A stretch of 9,373 bases of DNA from Acidobacteriaceae bacterium (GTDB lineage: Bacteria > Acidobacteriota > Terriglobia > Terriglobales > Acidobacteriaceae): contig PLBD01000238.1 in NCBI GenBank assembly GCA_003135315.1, positions 245-9,617 of the forward strand, given 5' to 3'. The notes under the pieces are model-generated. The model saw nothing but the letters and a program-made list of their open reading frames with translations. It made no database searches and was not told the origin of the DNA. Shown here piece after piece: positions 1 through 5,160 of the stretch (position 1 is the first letter of the stretch; the number at the start of each line of letters is the position of its first letter). Position numbers and translations under genes: made by a program.

Positions 1-992
1 ACATCTGGTTTGGCGGCCAGACAATGAACCCGTGGCTGTTGGAAGAAGGATCGTCAGGCTCCAGCGCTGGGCCTGGCGCTGCAACTGCAGCGGGGCTTGT
101 CGCCTTCGCCATCGGTAGCGAGACTGGCGGCAGCATCGTCAGCCCCTCGATGCGCTGCGGAATAACCGGACTACGGCCGACCTTCGGCCGCGTGGCACGC
201 ACGGGAGCGATGACGCTGTGCTGGTCACTCGACAAGCTTGGCCCCATGGCGCGCTACGTCGAAGACACGATGCTGGTGTTGAACACCATCACCGGGCCCG
301 ACCCGGGCGATGTGTCCAGCATTCCCAGCAAGTTTGATTTCGACGCAAACGCAAGCGTGCAGGGGCTGCGCGTCGGATACTTCCCGGCCTGGATGAAAGA
401 ACCGCCCGCGACGGATGTCGACCGCGCCGCGCTCGAAGCGGTCAGGAAAGTGGGAATGATTCCGGTTGAAGTGTCGCTGCCGGACTGGCCTTATGATTCG
501 CTGGACTTGATTCTCTTTGCCGAAGGCGCTGCCGCTTTCGAAGAGCTGACGTTAGCGGGCGGCCTCGATCAGCTGAAGATGCAGGTGCCAGACGCGTGGC
601 CCAACACGTTCCGCCAGTCGCGCTTCCTTTCGGCCGTCGACTTAATACAAGCCGATCGTCTCCGCCGCAAGGTCGCAGTAGAAATGGCCCGCATCTTTTC
701 CCAGGTGGACCTGCTGCTGGTGCCGTCCCTGCGCGACGAGATGCTTACCATCACGAATTTCACCGGACAGCCGTCCCTTACATTGCGGGCGGGCTTCGTG
801 GAAGTCTCAGAGGCCCGCAGCGATTGGGCTCCCGATCCAGCTCATCCGCTGCCGAAGTTTTCGCCCCCGCGGCGAGTGCCGCACGGCGTTACCCTCATCG
901 GGCGGTTGTTCGAGGAAGGAACTTTGGGCGAAGCGGGCATGGCGTTGGAAAAGACGTTCGCCGTAGCGAGCGAACATCCGCCGGGGTTCTAG
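1..992 (+). CDS. Amidase signature family hydrolase, C-terminal part (5' end outside window)
   Basis: The reading frame is open from base 3 through the left edge, so the ATG at 24 is internal and the true start lies upstream. About 330 residues are visible. Counting from the Met at 24, the glycine/serine-rich motif GSSGSSAG spans residues 9-16, and GSETGGSIVSP spans 31-41, followed by a GITGLRPTFGRV stretch. By alignment with the amidase signature family, Ser13 (bases 60-62) is the cis-serine and Ser37 (132-134) the acyl-enzyme nucleophile, 24 residues apart as in the family; the catalytic lysine must lie upstream. The family hydrolyses amide bonds using a Ser-Ser-Lys triad. The tail with FTGQPSLTLRAGF and VPHGVTLIGRLFEEGTL is typical of stand-alone amidases. 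GatA is less likely because the SIVSPS variant and the tail resemble the non-GatA group. The substrate cannot be told. It converges with the tautomerase gene. Confidence 0.9.
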   Translation, partial: IWFGGQTMNPWLLEEGSSGSSAGPGAATAAGLVAFAIGSETGGSIVSPSMRCGITGLRPTFGRVARTGAMTLCWSLDKLGPMARYVEDTMLVLNTITGPDPGDVSSIPSKFDFDANASVQGLRVGYFPAWMKEPPATDVDRAALEAVRKVGMIPVEVSLPDWPYDSLDLILFAEGAAAFEELTLAGGLDQLKMQVPDAWPNTFRQSRFLSAVDLIQADRLRRKVAVEMARIFSQVDLLLVPSLRDEMLTITNFTGQPSLTLRAGFVEVSEARSDWAPDPAHPLPKFSPPRRVPHGVTLIGRLFEEGTLGEAGMALEKTFAVASEHPPGF

Positions 993-1079
993 ATTCCCTA
1001 CCAGCGGCCGCAACTGAAGACGGGGGCGAGCGTGATCTCTTCGGCTGCCGTTCAGCCGTCGAAGGAGTAGCGCGGGTCG
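993..1079. other. Convergent gap with a weak hairpin
   Basis: This 87-base gap separates the stop codons of the amidase (plus) and the tautomerase (minus). It contains a perfect 6-bp inverted repeat, CGGCTG (1042-1047) and CAGCCG (1053-1058), with a 5-base loop; CTT and AAG just outside can extend it across a small bulge. A bidirectional terminator would fit the position, but no T-run follows on either strand, so an intrinsic terminator is only a guess. Confidence 0.3.
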
Positions 1080-1277
1080 CTACTTCAAGTCAGCGCGGTC
1101 GGAGAGCAGAACGCCGTTCCGCGCATAGCTCTCGCGTGGAACCTCAACGAAGGCAACGGTCAACTTCTCCGCCTTGACGTTGAGCTCCTCCCTCATCGCC
1201 TCGGTTATGCGCTTGACCGCTCGCCGCTTCTGTTCCATCGTCCGCCCTGCTAACATCGTGATCTGCACATGAGCCAT
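1080..1277 (-). CDS. 4-oxalocrotonate tautomerase-like small protein with Ala in place of Pro1
   Basis: The product is 65 residues, the usual size of the small 4-OT subgroup. The ATG at 1277 is preferred over a TTG two codons upstream because GGAG sits 7 bases before it and because the protein then begins as family members do. With Met removed it aligns without gaps to 4-OT as I remember it: the QI-x3-AGRT-x2-EQK pattern, Arg11 kept, and Tyr at position 50 where 4-OT has Phe. Family enzymes use the N-terminal proline as general base in keto-enol tautomerisation. Here codon 2 is GCT (Ala), and position 39, Arg in 4-OT, is Thr. Normal tautomerase activity is therefore doubtful; it may be a divergent or repurposed member. 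It lies downstream of ndk on the same strand, separated by a repeat-bearing gap, so co-transcription is uncertain. Confidence 0.8.
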   Translation of the reverse strand: MAHVQITMLAGRTMEQKRRAVKRITEAMREELNVKAEKLTVAFVEVPRESYARNGVLLSDRADLK

Positions 1278-1300
1278 AAACAATCTCCGGAACCAATTTC

Positions 1301-1435
1301 ACCACAGAGACACTGAGACACAGAGAAAATAATGTGAATTGTACTGTCGGCGGTCCGGCGCTCGCCTTCCCTTGTCGAAGCTAAGCCAGGGCGCATTCGG
1401 CCGAAGCATTCCATCTTCTCTGTGTTCTCTGTGGT
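1301..1435. repeat. Inverted pair of CACAGAGA-type tandem repeats
   Basis: The left arm (1301-1327) holds three head-to-tail 8-mers, CACAGAGA, CACTGAGA and CACAGAGA, preceded by AC. The right arm (1416-1435) holds two copies of TTCTCTGTG followed by GT, the inverted form of the same unit. The reverse complement of the right arm matches the left arm except for a 7-base insertion in the left. Between the arms are about 88 bases with short internal palindromes, for example TTCGGCCGAA at 1396-1405. The whole could fold into a long imperfect hairpin in a transcript or as a cruciform. Similar CACAGAGA/TCTCTGTG stretches recur between genes of environmental bacteria, from memory and not checked here. 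The element fills most of the gap between ndk and the tautomerase gene. Confidence 0.7.
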
Positions 1436-1452
1436 AAATATCTTCTTGCAAC

Positions 1453-1878
1453 CTACTTCGCCAGCTCGTATCCGGCGAAGAAATAGCTGATCTCGAAGCG
1501 CGCCGTGTCCTCGGCATCGGAGCCGTGCACCGCGTTCTTCTCAATGCTCGCCGCCCACTTCTTGCGGATCGTGCCCTCGTCAGCCTTGGCCGGATCGGTG
1601 GCGCCCATCAGCTTGCGATAGTCGGCGATGGCGTCTTCTTTCTCCAGCGCCATCACGATGACCGGCCCGCTCGACATGAAGTTGGTCAGCGACTCGAAAA
1701 ATGGCCGGCTCACATGGACCGCGTAGAAGCCTTCGGCCTGCGCCTTGTCGATGTGCAGCATCTTCATGCCGAGGATGCGGAACTTGTTTTCCAGAAGTGT
1801 ATGGATGATGTCGCCTGCCGCGCCGCGTTCGACGGCGTCAGGTTTGATGATGGAAAGAGTGCGTTGCAGTGTTTTCAT
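1453..1878 (-). CDS. ndk: Nucleoside diphosphate kinase
   Basis: The 141-residue product matches the full bacterial Ndk length. Ndk moves the gamma-phosphate between nucleoside di- and triphosphates through a phosphohistidine in the cytosol, balancing the NTP and dNTP pools. Visible landmarks are the N-terminal TLSIIKPDAV with Lys12, a GTIRKKW segment at 102-108 and the active-site NAVHGSDA motif with catalytic His118. The ATG at 1878 is chosen because the protein begins directly with the conserved first strand; AGGA lies about 11 bases upstream, a rather long spacing. It follows sucCD on the same strand, an order I recall from several phyla. The 237-base gap from sucD contains several hairpins and an AT-rich stretch near 1932-1943, so ndk may have its own promoter. 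Confidence 0.96.
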   Translation of the reverse strand: MKTLQRTLSIIKPDAVERGAAGDIIHTLLENKFRILGMKMLHIDKAQAEGFYAVHVSRPFFESLTNFMSSGPVIVMALEKEDAIADYRKLMGATDPAKADEGTIRKKWAASIEKNAVHGSDAEDTARFEISYFFAGYELAK

Positions 1879-1939
1879 GCTTTCTTAGGTCCTTTATGAT
1901 TCGCGATTTGATGTTCGCTCACCGTTGCCAGTTTATAAA

Positions 1940-2085
1940 TTGTCATCCCGACCGAGGACTTCAGTCCGAGGGAGGGACCTGCTGTTTGTCCCGACCGCGA
2001 AGGCCGTTCGGGTAGATCTGGCCTTTAGGCCAGCGTTTCGTCGGACATTTTATTTGTCGCGAGTCGGCTTCAAAAGCCGTCTGGC
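1940..2085. repeat. Cluster of short perfect hairpins between sucD and ndk
   Basis: Four short inverted repeats follow one another in the 237-base gap: GGACT/AGTCC with a 2-base loop (1956-1967); CCCGACCG/CGTTCGGG with one mismatch and a 7-base loop (1990-2012); CTGGCCT/AGGCCAG with a 2-base loop (2018-2033); and CGGCTT/AAGCCG with a 3-base loop (2065-2079). The opening TCATCCCGACCGAGG and the GAGGGACCTGCTGTTTG stretch resemble interspersed intergenic repeats I associate with Acidobacteriota; this is memory, not a search result. Because sucD ends at 2116 and is read leftward, the hairpins lie in its 3' region and could end or protect the sucCD message. No strong T-run was seen. Confidence 0.6.
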
Positions 2086-2115
2086 GAACAGCGAATCGGA
2101 AGCAGCGAAGAGCGG

Positions 2116-2997
2116 TTACTTCATCGCCGCGGCTTGCGCCTTCACCAGCGTCTCGCCGATGTCGGCGGGCGAGTGCGCCACGTGGATTCCCGCCGCTTCC
2201 ATCGCCTTGATCTTCTCCACTGCCGTTCCTTTGCCGCCGGAGATGATCGCTCCCGCATGTCCCATGCGGCGTCCCGGAGGCGCTGTCCGTCCGGCGATGA
2301 AGCCCACCACCGGCTTGCGGACGTTCTGCTTGATGAACTCGGCCGCGGTCTCCTCGGCGCTGCCACCGATCTCGCCAATCATCACGATCGCTTCCGTCTC
2401 CGGATCGTCATTGAACAAGCGGATCGCGTCGATGAAGTTGGTACCGATAATCGGGTCGCCGCCGATGCCAATCGCAGTCGATTGCCCGATGCCGCGCGTG
2501 GTCAACTGATACACGGCTTCATACGTCAGCGTCCCCGAGCGCGACACGATGCCGACATTGCCTTCCTTGTGAATGTGCGCCGGCATGATGCCGATCTTGC
2601 ATTTGCCTGGCGAGATGATGCCCGGACAGTTCGGCCCGATCAGCCGCGAGTTCTTTGTCTTCAGAAACTCCCATGTATTGACCATGTCCATCGCGGGAAT
2701 GCCTTCGGTGATGCAGACGATCAGCGCGATGCCGGCGTCGGCAGCTTCCATGATGGCGTCAGCAGCCGCCGGCGGCGGAACGAAGATCACCGTAGCGTTG
2801 GCGCCGGCTTTCTCCACGCCTTCGCGCACGGTGTTAAAGATGGGCCAGCCCTCGTGCGTTGTGCCACCCTTGCCGGGAGTCACGCCACCCACAACGGTTG
2901 TGCCGTAGGCAGCGGCGTTCTTGGAGTGGAACGTTCCCTCGCGTCCCGTCAGTCCCTGCACCAGCAGGCGCGTCGATTTATCAACCAGTATGCTCAT
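2116..2997 (-). CDS. sucD: Succinyl-CoA synthetase alpha subunit (ADP/GDP-forming)
   Basis: The 293-residue protein is the CoA-binding, phosphohistidine-carrying subunit. With SucC it converts succinyl-CoA, phosphate and NDP to succinate, CoA and NTP in the TCA cycle, in the cytosol. The N-terminal Rossmann CoA site is visible as VQGLTGREGTFH (13-24), followed by GPNCPGIISPG and SRSGTLTYE. The catalytic histidine is His247 in GRRMGHAGAI, one residue off His246 of E. coli. Start and stop are clear: its ATG overlaps the sucC TGA as ATGA, and a GGGGG tract 4 bases upstream inside the sucC end acts as ribosome binding site, implying translational coupling and a fixed subunit ratio. Nothing is missing or unusual. 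Confidence 0.97.
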   Translation of the reverse strand: MSILVDKSTRLLVQGLTGREGTFHSKNAAAYGTTVVGGVTPGKGGTTHEGWPIFNTVREGVEKAGANATVIFVPPPAAADAIMEAADAGIALIVCITEGIPAMDMVNTWEFLKTKNSRLIGPNCPGIISPGKCKIGIMPAHIHKEGNVGIVSRSGTLTYEAVYQLTTRGIGQSTAIGIGGDPIIGTNFIDAIRLFNDDPETEAIVMIGEIGGSAEETAAEFIKQNVRKPVVGFIAGRTAPPGRRMGHAGAIISGGKGTAVEKIKAMEAAGIHVAHSPADIGETLVKAQAAAMK

Positions 2998-4172
2998 TGG
3001 ACCCCCTTGGCGGCGGCGACAACTTTCTCGGCCGCGTCTTTCATGGTCTCTGCCACGATGAATTTCAGCCCGCTCTCTTGCAAGGTCTTGCGGCCCTGCT
3101 CGACATTGGTGCCTTCCAGTCGCAGCACAATCGGCAACTGGAACTTGGTCTTGCGGGCCGCGCTGACAATGCCATTGGCCAGCGTGTCGACCCGCAGAAT
3201 GCCGCCAAAGATGTTAATCAAAACAGCCTTTACGTTCTTGTCGCTCAGCAGGATTTCGAAGGCGTGCGTCACCTGCTCTTCGTTGGCGCCGCCGCCGACG
3301 TCGAGGAAGTTGGCCGGCATGCCGCCGGCGTACTGAATTATGTCCATGGTCGCCATCGCCAGGCCGGCGCCGTTCACCATACAGCCCACGTTGCCGTCGA
3401 GCTTGATGTAATTCAGGTTGTACTTGCTGGCTTCGACCTCGAGCGGGTCTTCCTCGCTGATGTCGCGCAGTTCCAGAATGTCGGGATGACGCGAGAGCGC
3501 GTTGTCGTCGAAGTTCATCTTGGCGTCAAGCGCGAAGAGCCTTCCGTCCGTAGTCGTGATGAAGGGATTGATTTCGACCAGCGATGCGTCCGTATCTTCA
3601 GCGGCGCGTGCCAGTGCCATCATGAACTTGACCGCGCCACTGATGTAACGCGCCTCGAGCCCAAGCCGGAACGCGATCTCGCGTGCCTGAAAGCTGCGCA
3701 GTCCGAAGCCCGGCACGATGTGTTCTTTGATGATGGCGTTGGGGTCTTTCGCGGCGACCTCCTCGATCTCCATGCCGCCCGCAGCCGACGCCATGAAGGC
3801 GTTGCGGCCAACGACGCGATCCAGCACGATGCCGAGATAAAGCTCGCGCGCGATGGGCAGCGTCTCTTCGATCAGCAGCCGCTGCACCTTCTTGCCTTCC
3901 GGACCGGTCTGGTGGGTGATCAGCTGCATCCCCAGTATTTTTGTTGCAAGCTCACCGGCTTCTTCCGGTGATTTCGCCAGTTTGACGCCGCCGCCTTTGC
4001 CGCGACCGCCGGCGTGAATTTGCGCTTTCACGACGACGCCGGTTGCGCCGTCCTGAAATAGCGCCCGTGCCGCATCGAGCGCTTCTTCGCGGCTTTCGAC
4101 CATACGGCCGCGCGGCACCGCCACTCCATACTTCGAGAGAATGGCCTTCCCCTGATATTCGTGTATTTTCAT
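2994..4172 (-). CDS. sucC: Succinyl-CoA synthetase beta subunit (ADP/GDP-forming)
   Basis: The 392-residue protein supplies the ATP-grasp nucleotide site of succinyl-CoA synthetase. The start is set at the ATG at 4172, giving the conserved MKIHEYQGK opening; a TTG at 4196 would add eight residues that do not belong to the family. The ATP-grasp fold occupies roughly residues 1-240, with Lys49 and the GGRGKGGG loop (55-62). EINP (Asn202) and LDAK (Asp216) correspond to the Mg-binding Asn199 and Asp213 of E. coli. The C-terminal ligase domain carries NGAGLAMATMD, FLDVGGGA, INIFGGI and LRLEGTN. ATP versus GTP preference cannot be read safely. No good Shine-Dalgarno precedes the ATG, which is notable for a central metabolic gene. 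It is first in the sucC-sucD pair. Confidence 0.96.
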   Translation of the reverse strand: MKIHEYQGKAILSKYGVAVPRGRMVESREEALDAARALFQDGATGVVVKAQIHAGGRGKGGGVKLAKSPEEAGELATKILGMQLITHQTGPEGKKVQRLLIEETLPIARELYLGIVLDRVVGRNAFMASAAGGMEIEEVAAKDPNAIIKEHIVPGFGLRSFQAREIAFRLGLEARYISGAVKFMMALARAAEDTDASLVEINPFITTTDGRLFALDAKMNFDDNALSRHPDILELRDISEEDPLEVEASKYNLNYIKLDGNVGCMVNGAGLAMATMDIIQYAGGMPANFLDVGGGANEEQVTHAFEILLSDKNVKAVLINIFGGILRVDTLANGIVSAARKTKFQLPIVLRLEGTNVEQGRKTLQESGLKFIVAETMKDAAEKVVAAAKGVQ

Positions 4173-4372
4173 ATGGGTATTACGACAGCGGAGCAACCGT
4201 CGCCCCGCGGTTCCGGCGGTTGGGCCGGAGTTGTCTGCTCCTTACAAGGATGGCGTAACAGTAGGAAACCTTTGATTGTATAAGACGGCACGAGGAGGCG
4301 GCTAGTGCGGGCCAGCTTGGTGGTACCGTTCTAGCTCGGGAGCGCCGCCTGCCACCTCTTGCCTGCGCGCCG
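4173..4372. other. Gap between tetR end and sucC start
   Basis: These 200 bases must hold the sucC promoter and the end of the tetR transcript. No supported gene was found. A possible minus-strand -10 box, TACAAT (complement of 4275-4280), has no convincing -35 partner. A loose nested inverted repeat, AGGCGGC (4296-4302) and GCCGCCT (4344-4350) centred close to GGTACC (4322-4327), could form a hairpin after tetR, but its 41-base loop makes it a weak terminator candidate. Confidence 0.3.
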
Positions 4373-5020
4373 TTATGCCTTACGTTTTCGGCCTTTGGAT
4401 GCTGCCGCAACTGCCCCGTCCAGTACCAGCCGGCACACTTCGTTGATGTACCCTTCGCTCAATTCGTCGTGCCGGATGAGAAAGCGCATGTAAATCGCCC
4501 CGTATAGAATGTCCAGCACGAGATCGAGATCCAAATTCTCCGGCAGTTCGCCGCGCTCGATTCCCCGCCGCAGCGTGCGGTAGGCTCCCTGGCGCCGGGG
4601 ACGCAGAAGACGGTTACGGAATTCCTCGAGCAGCGTCGGATCCGATTGCCCGGCGGCAATCACCGCTTTCACAATACGGCCGCGCGAGGAGTGCAGTACG
4701 GCGAGAAATTGTTTCATCTGCAGGGCCATGTCGCGGTACACCGATCCGCTATCGGGGAAACGCAACTCCTCTTCCGTACTGGACGCAAAGGCATCTACTA
4801 CCAGAGCACCCTTGTTCGGCCACCAGCGATAGACGGTGGTCTTGCCGACGCCGGCATCGGCGGCAATCGCTTCGATGGAAAGCTCGGCAAAGCTCGCTCT
4901 GCGAATCAGTTTTAGGGTGCTGCGCAGAATGGCCTGCCGGGCGTTTTCGCTACGCGGGCGGCCGGGCGCGCGTTGGCCGCCGTTCTGATCGGGCGTTTGC
5001 TTTTGTCGGGAAACGGCCAT
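4373..5020 (-). CDS. TetR/AcrR-family transcriptional repressor, divergent from the RND pump
   Basis: The 215-residue protein has a polar N-terminal arm ending in APGRPRS (18-24), an AT-hook-like basic stretch, then the TetR DNA-binding domain at about 25-75. The helix-turn-helix is clear: LSIEAIAADAGVGKTTVYRWWPNKGAL with the recognition helix near 59-66. The C-terminal ligand/dimer domain (about 85-205) resembles the group found in efflux regulators (possibly TetR_C_11-like; not confirmed). Such proteins bind small molecules and release an operator. It is transcribed away from the RND gene with 140 bases between, which contain a dyad/tandem operator-like site, so it probably represses the pump and itself. 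No Shine-Dalgarno is seen before the ATG at 5020; a short-leader or leaderless message is possible. Confidence 0.93.
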   Translation of the reverse strand: MAVSRQKQTPDQNGGQRAPGRPRSENARQAILRSTLKLIRRASFAELSIEAIAADAGVGKTTVYRWWPNKGALVVDAFASSTEEELRFPDSGSVYRDMALQMKQFLAVLHSSRGRIVKAVIAAGQSDPTLLEEFRNRLLRPRRQGAYRTLRRGIERGELPENLDLDLVLDILYGAIYMRFLIRHDELSEGYINEVCRLVLDGAVAAASKGRKRKA

Positions 5021-5037
5021 TTGTAATCGGGCAGCGA

Positions 5038-5071
5038 TATTGAATCCAATACGTATCGTATCGTATCATAT
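5038..5071. promoter_or_regulatory. Probable TetR operator: tandem CGTAT units with overlapping dyads
   Basis: CGTAT occurs three times in a row (5052-5066) and is followed by CATAT (5067-5071), a 5-bp tandem repeat. ATACG (5049-5053) pairs with CGTAT (5057-5061) to make a 13-bp dyad, ATACG-TAT-CGTAT. Just upstream is a second perfect dyad, TATTG-AATC-CAATA (5038-5051). TetR dimers normally bind such dyads between divergent genes, and this is the only strong candidate between tetR and the pump gene. Which units are bound cannot be told from sequence. Confidence 0.55.
5040..5069 (+). promoter_or_regulatory. Putative promoter of the RND efflux operon
   Basis: TTGAAT (5040-5045) and TATCAT (5064-5069) match the sigma-70 -35 and -10 boxes at 4 of 6 and 5 of 6 positions, with an 18-base spacer. 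A start site near 5076 would give a leader of about 85 bases before the RND ATG. The operator-like repeats lie in the spacer and -10, where a bound repressor would block polymerase. This is a prediction by eye. Confidence 0.45.
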
Positions 5072-5160
5072 TAACTGCGTTTTTGACGACGTTGCCCACT
5101 CGCGATCCGGCGAGCCACGCGACGCCTGAATAAGCCGCCGATTGGAGTTGTGTCCGGCCG

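Noticed and set aside
596..1177. Plus-strand open frame of 193 codons overlapping the amidase end and the tautomerase gene
   Set aside because: It is out of frame with the amidase and antisense to the tautomerase gene, both of which show clear family motifs; Arg/Ser-rich translation.
1299..1544. Minus-strand 81-codon open frame across the CACAGAGA element and the ndk end
   Set aside because: It overlaps ndk out of frame and its tail is translated repeat sequence; no ribosome binding site or homology pattern.
2134..3971. Long plus-strand open frames (400 and 370 codons) opposite sucD and sucC
   Set aside because: They are antisense to two unmistakable enzymes, show no recognisable domain and have composition typical of high-GC shadow frames.
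4173..4196. TTG-initiated extension of sucC by eight residues
   Set aside because: The extra residues (LLRCRNTH as read internally) are not part of the family; the ATG at 4172 gives the conserved MKIHEYQGK start.
4296..4350. Nested inverted repeat AGGCGGC/GCCGCCT around GGTACC as a tetR terminator
   Set aside because: The loop is 41 bases and there is no T-run; GC-rich sequence makes such matches likely by chance, so it is only noted in the gap entry.
4180..4410. Minus-strand 76-codon open frame across the tetR-sucC gap
   Set aside because: It overlaps the end of tetR in another frame, is Arg/Ser-rich and has no recognisable feature.
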